Part shown: one piece after another, positions 58,301-64,000 of the stretch
Layout: every line of letters starts with the position of its first letter
Position numbering within the stretch: the first letter of the stretch is position 1
Assembly (NCBI RefSeq): GCF_032854445.1
Contig: NC_088299.1
Coordinates: 16,421,608-16,485,607, forward strand
Direction of reading: 5' to 3'
Source: Liolophura sinensis
Taxonomy: Eukaryota; Mollusca; Polyplacophora; Chitonida; Chitonidae
DNA: 64,000 nucleotides
Translations under genes and position numbers: made by a program
The notes under the pieces: model-generated
Databases searched by the model: none
Told to the model about the DNA's origin: nothing
What the model saw: the letters and a program-made list of their open reading frames with translations, nothing else

Positions 58301-60998
58301 ATAGAGCACATGTTTATCTTTGGATCCGTCCATTTAAATCTCAAAAGAGACAAAAAGTGTTTATGTTGAATGAAATCTACCACAATTTGAAATTTTAGGA
58401 ACAGATTGTTTAAAAATTATGAAATTGCTAAAGCGTTATGATGAATGTATACGCTGGCTTAGGCTTACCGCAGTGTGGAGTATGATCAGATTGCTTGCTC
58501 TCGGTACAAGTTTGGGTGTTGTTACATGTGTTCGCATGAGTAGCTATAGTAGCTGTATGAAGCTCAGGGCCTCTGTGGCTGATATGGCCTCTCACCAATG
58601 TGGTCGCTATGAGTTCAAGTCCCGCTCATGCTAGCTTCCTTTCTGGTCGTAGATGGGAAGTTCTGCCAGCAATCTCCGGAAGGTTGTGGGTTTCCCCCTA
58701 GTTTCCCCGGGGTCTGCCTAGTTTCTTCCCACCATAATGCTGAAATATTCTTCAATATAGTGTAAAACACAAATCAAATAAATACATGAATAAAGAAACA
58801 ATATAGCCCCAACATGGATTTGAAATTGTAAGTGCATACTGTATTTATCTTCCAAGTTTCTGGAATTTTAACAGCTATTTTATATGATAAGTATTAAAGT
58901 AATAAAACCAGTGGTTTTGTTTATACTTTAATGTAGTTTTGTTGTGTAACATTGTCAAGATATAAGGTTCAAATAAATAGTTACCATAACAACAGAAATC
59001 TTGGTACATTTCAGACTGTCATGTTTGCCAATAGTTATTGTTATCATAGCAACTGATGAACAGATTCTTTATTGTAGCTTATATCAATATGATACCATTG
59101 TATGAGTGAAATATTCTTGAGTGTAGCATAAAACAGCAATTAAATAAATAGATCAGTATGCAATGTGAAAATGAAATTTGTTAGTTGAGTGTGTGAATTT
59201 TAAGAAAGAGTTTCATTTGATGGCAGCAAATTGACGACCTGATGTAGTTAGAGAAGGGCCGTACCCTGGAAGCAACCTGGGGATGGTCATGGGTTTCCAC
59301 CGGGCTCCGCCCGATTTCCTCGCACCACAATGCTGGTCGCCGTCATATATATGTGAAATATTCTTTAGTAGGGCATAAAACACCAGTGAGATAAATAAAT
59401 AATTATAGAAGAGCCATAAAAGTGTCTTCTGTGCAAGAAAATGTGCATGAATTGTCTGATTATGAAACATAATGCAAACTTCAATGAGAAGGAAATGAAT
59501 GTTCGTGCTCCTTATTTTGTTAAAGAGTATGACAAATCATTCCTTGAAAGTAATGGGAGACTGGGTGCTTTCGAAATTTTTAAATTTAAATTCGCATACA
59601 TGTAATCCTTTTTCACAGGTCAGATGGGGTCACAGGGACCAAGCATGGGCAGTCAGCAGTACCCTATGCAACAACAACAACAGCAGCAGCAGCAAGGCCC
59701 TCCTGGGTATCAGTCAAACCAGCAGAACCCAATGATGTCACAACAACCACAGCAGATGATGTCCCAGAGTGGTCCCACCCCTATGATGTCTAATCAGGCG
59801 GGTAATCCCAGCAACCCCATGGTGGGCAGCAGACAGATGATGCCCCCCAACTCCTACAGACGGCCTCCAAATCAGGGTAAGATGTCATTAGTTAGAATCA
59901 CTTGTATTTGCCATGAAAATTTTGAGGCAAGTTAAAGTGGTAGAATATTAATTGTTGCATTGAGGTATACATTTTTCTGGTAGAATATCATCCCATCTTA
60001 CAAACAAATTTCAAAACACTTTCCTAAGCACTAAGCAAAGTGAGCACCTCACTCCTGAACTTAATTAAGGTCACTTCCTGAGACCCTCTGCAAAGCATGT
60101 GCAAAGCTGGGGAGTATTACCACGTTTTCAGTTTTGATAGGTGACCTACATGTAAGCTCAGCATTGTGGATGAGGTACTTGGTAGAAAAGTAAAGTGTTC
60201 CAGGATGCATTTTGTAAGACATAACCATATATGTGTGTTTCAGGAGGCCAGCAGTACAGCTCAGGACAGGGCCAGAACTTCCCTCAGCAGCAGTACAGTA
60301 ATCAGGCCTTCAGCCAGGGACAGTCACACCAGGGGTTTCCTCCCCAACAGCCAAACTACAGTCAGGCGTCCAGCGGTATGCAGCCAAACCAGTATAATAA
60401 CTACCAGAATCAGAGCTCACAACAACGCTTCAACCCCTACAACAGGCCTCAGGGCAGCATGGCTAATTCCATGGGGAACCAAATGGGTGGCCAGATGAGT
60501 GGACCAAACATACCAGGAGGTCAAATGTCAGGAGGTCAGATGCCAGGAAGTCAAATGCCAGGAGGTCAGATGCCAGGAGGTCAGATGCCAGGAGGCCAAA
60601 TGTCGAGTAACCAAATGTCAAGTCAAATGTCTGGTAACCAGATGCAAGGAGGTCAAATGTCAAGTAATCAGATGTCCGGGAGCCAAATGTCAGGTAACCA
60701 AATGCCAGGTCAAATGTCAAGTAATCAGATGCCTGGAGGTCAAATGTCAGGAAGTCCTATGCCAGGAAATCAGATGGGTGGAGGACAGATGCCCAGTCAG
60801 ATGCAAGGTCAAATGTCAGGAGGACAAATGTCAGGGGGTCAGATGTCAGGGTCTAATCAAATGAGTGGACCCCCAGGAAGTTCCTCTATGCCCCCTGGTG
60901 GCATCATGGGAAATCAGATGCCTCAAGGACCAATTGGCAATCAAATGTCTGGTGGACAGAACCAAGGCAACTATGGCTTCAACCAAAATCAATTCTAG
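43304..60998 (+). CDS. SS18/SS18L1 (SYT/CREST) orthologue, BAF complex subunit; seven exons
   Basis: Nuclear co-activator subunit of SWI/SNF (BAF) remodelling complexes; the family binds the complex through its N-terminal SNH domain and activates transcription through a Gln-rich tail. Coding exons are 43304-43375, 48532-48608, 49283-49364, 51990-52116, 56454-56636, 59619-59876 and 60244-60998. Together they are 1554 bases: 517 residues plus stop, with no frame break. Residues 1-77 match the SNH region (MSMVFAPQNQRGK, LLDENSQLIQAI, QNKGKAAEC, LVYLAAIADSNQN, ALLP). Residues 78-517 are disordered, with nine Gln at 198-206. RRPPNQG before exon 7 mirrors the RPPQQG of vertebrate SS18. About residues 347-475 are QM-rich repeats, where vertebrates have a tyrosine-rich QPGY region. 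Introns carry many repeats. I cannot separate SS18 from SS18L1; invertebrates usually have one gene. Exon 1 and the weak exon 5 donor need transcript support. Confidence 0.95.
43803..44168 (+). mobile_element. SINE-B, full length, in SS18 intron 1
   Basis: A perfect 13-bp target duplication, TCAAGCCGTGTTG, lies at 43790-43802 and 44169-44181. The tRNA-like head reads GGATAGCACAGTTGGTAGAG with a B-box-like GGATCAATCC. The body includes AACTTCCTCGCTTGGCGTTC, and the 3' part GAGTACGACGTTAAACCCCA ends in CACTCACTCACTC. It is intact and apparently recent. Open frames inside it are not genes. Confidence 0.95.
44182..45030. other. SS18 intron 1, unassigned part
   Basis: Unique AT-rich intronic DNA; no exon or RNA gene recognised. 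Confidence 0.45.
45035..45405. repeat. Two diverged direct copies within intron 1
   Basis: CAACCAACAACTGAACAT near 45.06 kb and again near 45.33 kb is preceded by CTTTGTTTA or TTTTGTTTA. Each copy is followed, after a variable stretch, by ATCAGGATAAT (45.17 and 45.39 kb). It looks like a duplication with an offset of about 260 bp, or two old copies of a dispersed repeat. Confidence 0.5.
45737..45826. repeat. 28-bp tandem repeat, just over three copies
   Basis: CCTTACCTTCAGGTGTAGAA units start at 45737, 45765 and 45793, with a partial unit at 45821. Confidence 0.85.
45940..46030 (+). pseudogene. Tc1-like transposase linker remnant
   Basis: In one + frame, CTTIDQDRHIRLLKWQM resembles the segment after the DNA-binding domain of Tc1/mariner transposases (family pattern TTxxQDRxIRLLHLR). 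A stop and frame shifts precede it. Too short to assign a subfamily. Confidence 0.4.
46111..46138. repeat. Poly-C/poly-A low-complexity run
   Basis: A run of C broken by a single T, followed by G and eight A. Confidence 0.85.
46558..46875 (-). pseudogene. Tc1-like transposase relic (catalytic start and C-terminus)
   Basis: On the minus strand, GDESHFHLSHSD (about 46859-46827) matches the FSDESRF block that carries the first catalytic Asp of Tc1-like transposases. Further on, ARLVTSMRRRCTEIVDA, a stop, then SGHTRL and a final stop at 46558 matches the family C-terminus (SMRRRC, then GGHTRY). The stop inside is one base from an Arg codon. The two blocks are closer than in intact proteins, so the middle with the other catalytic residues is deleted. 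It lies antisense inside SS18 intron 1 and is non-functional. The 135-codon frame on the opposite strand is incidental. Confidence 0.6.
47110..48531. other. SS18 intron 1, distal part
   Basis: Unassigned intronic DNA up to the exon 2 acceptor (TTTGTGTTTCAG). One loose SINE-B-like block near 47.98 kb (AAAGACATTAAACCCCA) is too short to call. Confidence 0.45.
48532..48608 (+). CDS. SS18 exon 2
   Basis: Encodes LLDENSQLIQAI, TDYQNKGKAAECV and two bases of a Gln codon: the heart of the SNH domain. Acceptor TTTCAG, donor GTAAGT, entering in phase 0 and leaving in phase 2. Confidence 0.96.
48781..49027 (+). mobile_element. SINE-A, diverged, in SS18 intron 2
   Basis: Head GGGGGACTCCATGGCTGAGA, then CAATGACCCAGGAGCCTCTC, TTCAGCTCATGCTGGCTTCC, GGCGGCCGTCGTATAAGTGA and an A-rich tail. 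Same orientation as the gene. Confidence 0.85.
49283..49364 (+). CDS. SS18 exon 3
   Basis: Completes the split Gln and encodes YQQVLHRNLVYLAAIADSNQ, then NVQALLP, ending the SNH domain at residue 77. Acceptor CCTTTTTCAG, donor GTAGGT, leaving in phase 0. Confidence 0.97.
49396..50240 (+). mobile_element. Unnamed dispersed element D, copy 2, in SS18 intron 3
   Basis: Plus-strand partner of the copy at 41685-42395. It is longer because of an extra internal segment of roughly 230 bases (about 49.82-50.07 kb) absent from copy 1. The end hairpin is partly decayed. A short duplication of AGCCAAGGAT occurs just before its start (49381 and 49402). Confidence 0.7.
50350..51296. repeat. 36-bp minisatellite, about 26 units, in SS18 intron 3
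   Basis: The unit is GAGGTAGCAGGGGTTACATG plus TGAGCACACATTTAAT, with TTTAAT and TCTAGT as the main variants and ACA replacing ACAC in some. As 36 is 12 codons, open frames of 218 to 365 codons appear on both strands (EVAGVTCEHTFN on +). These are intronic by-products. It carries many TTACATGTGAGC words. Confidence 0.95.
51315..51442 (-). mobile_element. SINE-A-like variant copy, decayed, in intron 3
   Basis: GATGGCGGTCAGTTTCATGG, GGAACTGTAGTGCCTTAGAT and GTTATGGATGAACTTTCCC follow the order of SINE-A's central part and match the fragment near 11.3 kb. Confidence 0.5.
51443..51989. other. SS18 intron 3, distal part
   Basis: Unassigned intronic DNA running up to the exon 4 acceptor (TATGTTCCAG). 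Confidence 0.5.
51990..52116 (+). CDS. SS18 exon 4
   Basis: Residues 78-119 plus the first base of Gly120: APGQVPPSGQPPSQGGPG and following Pro/Gly/Gln residues, ending SGQMPP. Acceptor TGTTCCAG, donor GTCAGT, phase 1. Read-through into the intron would add about 17 residues and stop at 52169. Confidence 0.92.
52289..52555 (+). mobile_element. SINE-A, full length with 14-bp target duplication, in intron 4
   Basis: TTCAGGGACATGGA at 52275-52288 is repeated perfectly at 52556-52569. In between are 267 bases from the head GGGGGCCTCCCTGGTTCAGT to the tail AAATAAATAAATAAA. It is the cleanest SINE-A in the window and a good reference for its boundaries. Confidence 0.96.
52746..52972. repeat. 22-bp-type minisatellite, left block, in intron 4
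   Basis: Units such as TGTAACATGTACAGTTCTG, variable in length and related to the larger block at 53.46-54.79 kb, with ATACAG-containing variants. Confidence 0.8.
52973..53454. other. SS18 intron 4, spacer between two repeat blocks
   Basis: Unique DNA separating two blocks of the same 22-bp family; no exon seen. Confidence 0.5.
53455..54790. repeat. 22-bp minisatellite, about 60 units, in intron 4
   Basis: Two alternating unit types, CACAGTTCTTGGCTGTAACA and CACAGTCCTGTTGTGTAACA (each plus TG), make a 44-bp dimer. Open frames of up to 379 codons on the minus strand (HVTAKNCTCY-type repeats) reflect absence of stops rather than coding. Confidence 0.93.
54791..55229. other. SS18 intron 4, spacer
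   Basis: Unassigned intronic DNA between the 22-bp and 67-bp arrays. Confidence 0.5.
55230..56406. repeat. 67-bp minisatellite, about 18 units, abutting exon 5
   Basis: Units contain ACCACAGTTCTCTTCTCTTA, TAATGAATATGTGGAATGTG and GGTAGTCTGTACATTATAAT. GTCTG landmarks fall at 55276, 55343, 55410 and 55477. Some units lack the AATATGTGGAATG part. The last unit ends 47 bases before exon 5, so pyrimidine-rich unit segments (TTCTCTTCTCTT) lie near the real acceptor. Confidence 0.93.
56454..56636 (+). CDS. SS18 exon 5
   Basis: Residues 121-180 between two split Gly codons: GGQMTSAGSTPGSGNSGTQP, a Ser/Thr/Pro stretch, then GPMPQQQPQGMMPQG. It is GC-richer than its surroundings. Acceptor TGTCGCAAG, a poor polypyrimidine tract; donor GTGCTG, weak. 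Entering and leaving in phase 1, 183 bases (61 codons) could be skipped without a frameshift. Confidence 0.88.
56637..58566. other. SS18 intron 5, first part
   Basis: TGTAGA/GTTCTTGGTGT-type loose repeats occur at 56.70-56.96 kb and a GAT run near 57.0 kb; the rest is unique. No exon seen. Confidence 0.5.
57236..57286 (+). mobile_element. SINE-B 3'-end fragment in intron 5
   Basis: AAGTACAACGTTAAACCCCA followed by CTACTCACTCACTC is the SINE-B 3' end; the rest is missing. Confidence 0.7.
58567..58795 (+). mobile_element. SINE-A with internal deletion, in intron 5
   Basis: GGGCCTCTGTGGCTGATATG, TCACCAATGTGGTCGCTATG and GGTTGTGGGTTTCCCC, then a jump from CACCATAATGCTG to AAATATTCTT that deletes the GGCCGCCGTCGTATAAG part. 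Confidence 0.87.
59093..59153 (+). mobile_element. SINE-A 3' fragment in intron 5
   Basis: AGTGAAATATTCTTGAGTGT followed by AAATAAATAGAT; a short, strongly 5'-truncated copy. Confidence 0.75.
59245..59403 (+). mobile_element. SINE-A, 5'-truncated, in intron 5
   Basis: GGATGGTCATGGGTTTCCAC, CACAATGCTGGTCGCCGTCA and GAAATATTCTTTAGTAGGGC, then ATAAATAAATAA. Confidence 0.87.
59619..59876 (+). CDS. SS18 exon 6
   Basis: Residues 182-266 between split Gly codons. Contains GSQGPSMGSQQYPM, nine Gln (CAA and CAG mixed, 59669-59695), GPPGYQSNQQNPMMSQQPQQ and RQMMPPNSYRRPPNQ. The last block matches the vertebrate RQIPPYRPPQQ segment at the same exon border. Acceptor TTTTTCACAG, donor GTAAGA. Symmetric phase 1, 258 bases, skippable in frame. 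Confidence 0.95.
60244..60998 (+). CDS. SS18 exon 7 (terminal coding exon)
   Basis: Residues 268-517 and stop TAG at 60996. The first part (about 268-345) is Gln/Tyr/Ser-rich (QQYSSGQGQNFPQQQYSNQ, QYNNYQNQSSQQRFNPYNRP) like the vertebrate QPGY region. The rest is QM-rich and tyrosine-poor, ending GNYGFNQNQF. Acceptor TGTGTGTTTCAG. Confidence 0.95.
60483..60870 (+). repeat. Coding 15-bp repeat encoding GxQM(S/P)
   Basis: Within exon 7, AGGAGGTCAGATGCC-type units (GGQMP, GGQMS, SNQMS, GNQMP) run with few interruptions over about 128 codons. By hand count the exon has about 27 QM dipeptides. Single-unit changes in length would keep the frame, so this stretch is expected to vary between alleles. 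Confidence 0.9.
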
Positions 60999-61362
60999 AC
61001 AATCTTTCTTGCAAATGTTGGGTATAGGGACCAAGTATTTTGATTGGAAACATGTTATGTGTGTGATGTTCAGTGGCCATACTGGACTGACAGAACTGGA
61101 TGATGATTGCTCTGTTTCTCTCTGTGGCAGTGGCAAGTGCTCTTTGTATATTTGCTGTTTTATAAGTGCGCAGCTGTATGTCCGCTGTAGTAAAAATAGA
61201 ATGGAGAAAAAAAAAACTGGTACGGTATGTCAACATTTGGGTGGGAGAGCATAGTAATCGGCTGAAGTTTTCTAACTTTCAGAGGCGAGTGACTGATATA
61301 TACCAATTAAATGTATGTAGTTACATGTTTACTTGGATGTTTAAATTGTACAAAACAGTTTT
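60999..61362 (+). other. Probable SS18 3' UTR, proximal part
   Basis: Follows the stop codon directly. No canonical AATAAA close to the stop; the first clear ones are near 62.62 and 62.70 kb, so the 3' UTR may be long. Confidence 0.45.
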
Positions 61363-61880
61363 TCAGTCATAAGACGAGGAGGAGTCATTCGGTGTATATG
61401 ATAATACTCTTTTTTTTCTTGAGGAAGGGAGAGCCCATGCCACCAAAGTGCTGCCACCACTAAAGTGTTATATAAACACTAGACATGACAACCCACCTGG
61501 TCACGTTATATTGACACCGGGCAAACCAGTCCTGTTTCCTTGCTGTACAGGGTTTCTGCTAGATCAGTTTTGCATCTGGTAAACAGACCCACGACTCGTA
61601 AGATTTGGCACGAATTTTTGTTTCGCCAACTTGCTCATTGGAAGGCTCTGATACAACACAGGAATTTTAGTACAGACATTGTAAATTACACAATATCAAA
61701 AGACTCAAAACTGAAGGCTGAAAACCACCCTCTCGCTAACTCCCCACCCCCCTACCACCAACCCTCATACTAAAACGAACTCACAAATTTATTTTTTGGC
61801 AGAAACCCTGCTCTAACTTGTCAGAGGTGATCCCAAAGCGAGGCAGCAACGGGTACCATTTTTTAAGTCTTTGGTATGAA
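61363..61880 (-). mobile_element. SINE-B (second subfamily), interrupted
   Basis: Minus orientation, with CAGTCATAAGACGAGGAGGA, CCTGGTCACGTTATATTGAC and CCAGTCCTGTTTCCTTGCTG to the left of an insertion. To the right are AACTTGTCAGAGGTGATCCC and ACCATTTTTTAAGTCTTTGG. The same order without the insert is seen at 37.32-37.67 kb. Confidence 0.8.
61548..61810. mobile_element. 263-bp MITE-like element with 12-bp inverted ends
   Basis: CAGGGTTTCTGC at 61548-61559 and its exact reverse complement GCAGAAACCCTG at 61799-61810 bound the element. It splits a SINE-B copy at CTGTA (left) and CTCTA (right), a possible imperfect 5-bp target duplication. It has no transposase. CAGGG ends recall hAT-type transposons, but the 8-bp duplication typical of hAT is not seen. 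Confidence 0.75.
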
Positions 61881-62319
61881 ACAACCCAGATCAGTTAAAT
61901 GACAAAGCACTTTTACATGTTTTTAGAGTTATTGAGTCTGGGGATATTGCTTTGGTTGGGTGGTATATGTCCATTGCCTTAACAAAGAAAGAACCAGATG
62001 ATGATGTTTCTTGAGACTCCCAGGATACTGATTATGGTTGGTTTGGTGCTAGACATTAAACGATTTCACAAATTAAATAAGATATTTAGGTTTCTTGACA
62101 TGGGTGGTTTGGTACTGCATGTTGATTACTCGACATATCTGCCAGTTTATAAATGGCAGTTTATAAATGACAAGATATTTAAGTTTCTTCAGAGTATGTG
62201 GATATTAATGAAGACTGTTCCATATGTTGATGACTTGACAAGAGACCACATGCTCAAATCTGTCTGTTCAGCTAGAGCTGCGAATATTGAGATCTGTCAG
62301 GTATGTATACTCAGCCTGA

Positions 62320-62393
62320 CTTCCACCAGCCATAATGCTGACTGCCATCATACAAGTTGAAATATTTATGAGAATGGTGTTAAACCACAGTCA
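62320..62393 (+). mobile_element. Decayed SINE-A 3' fragment
   Basis: CCACCAGCCATAATGCTGAC, GCCATCATACAAGTTGAAAT and GAGAATGGTGTTAAACCACA follow the SINE-A 3' domain with many substitutions. Confidence 0.5.
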
Positions 62394-62620
62394 GGCATAT
62401 CATCCCACCTGGCACCATCCTTTCGCTGTTATCCACCAGACCTCCGCATGATCCTACTACTGTACCCCGCTCTGTGGATATTTTGTATGCCAATCTGATG
62501 ATTTCTTGTTCTATTTGTAGTTTGTCTGTGTGAAGTTAGCTTTGGCAGTTTGCTGTCGTAATAACTTCACAGACTTCCTCATTGGTTAATTCCGTCTACT
62601 CAAGTGTTGAACATTTAGCC

Positions 62621-62626
62621 AATAAA
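62621..62626 (+). terminator. Candidate polyadenylation signal
   Basis: AATAAA at 62621-62626, with a second at 62700-62705. Either could end a long SS18 3' UTR. Neither has a distinctive GT-rich element directly downstream, so this is only a candidate. Confidence 0.2.
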
Positions 62627-63031
62627 ATCACATGTATGAATATAAATGGTATAAATGAAAATTTCCTGAGTATGGGAGAAATTACTGTTGAAGTTAATGA
62701 ATAAATCCCCAGCTCACCCACCTAGCCTGGTAAATCCCGCCTTCGCAACAGTAGGACCCTTGTCTGAATTGAACCTTACAGATAGTTTCATAGTTAATCT
62801 TAGCTATGTTAGCCAGTGATATCTCCCTACACTTGTCGTCAATTACATATTAATTGTTGGTATAAAAAAAATAATACAAATTGCGTGATCATGTGAAACA
62901 TCAAGTCTGCCGTGCACACTTGAGACAGATTATCTGATTGGCCACAGCAGCTCCTTGGCGCTTGATTGGTTGAAACATAACATGTATTTGAACCACCAAA
63001 GACACCAGAGCTACCACTGCATCCTCTGGTA

Positions 63032-63180
63032 TAGCCAGAATGGGTACGTCACTGATTAGCAATCTTTAGTGAGACACTGACACATTGTACATAATCATTT
63101 CTCTGCTATATCCAGAATGGGTACGTCGCTGACCAGCAGTCTTTTGAGGCCAACACTGACACATTGTATATAACCATTCC
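63032..63180. repeat. 77-bp direct duplication, two copies
   Basis: CCAGAATGGGTACGTC at 63035 and 63112, followed in both by a diverged stretch and ACACTGACACATTGTA. Divergence suggests an old event. Confidence 0.8.
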
Positions 63181-64000
63181 ATAAATTATTTGTCGGAATG
63201 TTCCTGGTCTATCATTGGGAATGTTACTTTTTCGCCGTTCTGGTGTTTTGTATATTTGAATACAACTTTTTTTTTTTTTGATATTTTGATAAGATGTATG
63301 AAATGCCAGATCAGTAGATGCATTTTTTCCTTGGTTGACGCTGTCGTTTAGCCTTGGTGCACGAGAAAACCTTTTACTGTGGTCTCCTGCTCATAAAACG
63401 AACATGAGCTTGGTTTCCGGTTTTTATCATATCAGCATTGAATGTCCACTATTTTGCATGAGCCTACGATGTCATAAAACATTGTTTTACATTTTGTAAG
63501 TCATCATTTCAGTAAAATGTTCAGTTTGTATATATATTTCTCATAAATGCAACATTTTGTAAGTGTTTCATGCACTTTCACTGCATTGATGTTTTCATGG
63601 ATTGATGCGCGTGTGCGAATATGTACTGGATGTTTAAAAGAAATTAGAATATTTGATTGTTGGAAGACGCCTTACGTTGATATTTTTTGTGACTTGCTTT
63701 GACCACAGTGCAATTTGATTATCATTTCACCAGATAGAATGAATCTGACTTGTAAATTTTCAGCAAGGTGGTCTGCATCGCTTGGTGTATGTGTGACAGA
63801 AGAGTTACGGTTAGAAAGTGGCATTTTCTGCTTCTACATACACACACCTCTAAAGGGATGACAAGCCAGTGAATTGCTCATGATAGATACACGTAACTCC
63901 AGGGTTTCATACCACTCCCCTTGAAATATACCAGGTACCGTGTTTGACGTCGCGTTTGGATGATTTTTTTTTTTAAGCTAGGATGTTGTCCTGCTGGAAA

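Larger units (their letters stand above)
61881..64000. other. Downstream DNA, possible distal 3' UTR; no second gene seen
   Basis: Contains a decayed SINE-A piece, a 77-bp duplication and two AATAAA words. No exon of a neighbouring gene is recognisable. Confidence 0.4.

Overview
This is a eukaryotic, almost certainly animal, window. It has small AT-leaning exons with GT-AG introns, no operon-like gene packing and a very heavy repeat load. The SINE families, with tRNA-like heads and a Nin-type conserved domain, and the frequent TGTACATGTA words suggest a mollusc or a close lophotrochozoan. That placement is inference from repeat style; no species can be read from the sequence.

One protein-coding gene is well supported. 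On the + strand, seven exons between 43304 and 60998 join in a single frame with good splice sites (one donor is weak). They encode a 517-residue SS18/SS18L1 (SYT/CREST) orthologue, a subunit of the SWI/SNF (BAF) chromatin-remodelling complex. The first three exons encode the SNH domain. The last four encode a disordered Gln/Pro/Gly/Ser/Met tail ending in a long QM-rich pentapeptide repeat. Exon 1 is only 72 coding bases and was recognised by its match to the family N-terminus and a phase-0 junction into exon 2.

Left of the gene (1-43 kb) I see no convincing coding gene. This part holds SINEs of three tRNA-related families (called A, B and C here), tandem arrays with units of 13, 24, 25, 33, 39, 40, 44, 45 and about 77 bp, and some non-repetitive blocks. 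The largest array, 23.2-29.1 kb, is a 40-bp satellite of about 148 units. Two E-box clusters (15.1 kb and 20.2-20.4 kb) and a few unique blocks (7.7-8.6 kb, 29.1-29.9 kb) are the best non-coding candidates for regulatory function.

Within the SS18 introns lie SINE copies, some with clear target-site duplications, decayed Tc1-like transposase pieces, and arrays of 36, 22 and 67 bp units. There are also two inverted copies of an unnamed dispersed element of 0.7-0.85 kb, one upstream of exon 1 and one in intron 3. Downstream of the stop codon the window holds a probable 3' UTR, a SINE-B copy split by a 263-bp inverted-repeat (MITE-like) element, and otherwise unassigned DNA. By hand estimate, tandem arrays alone cover about 15 kb, nearly a quarter of the window.
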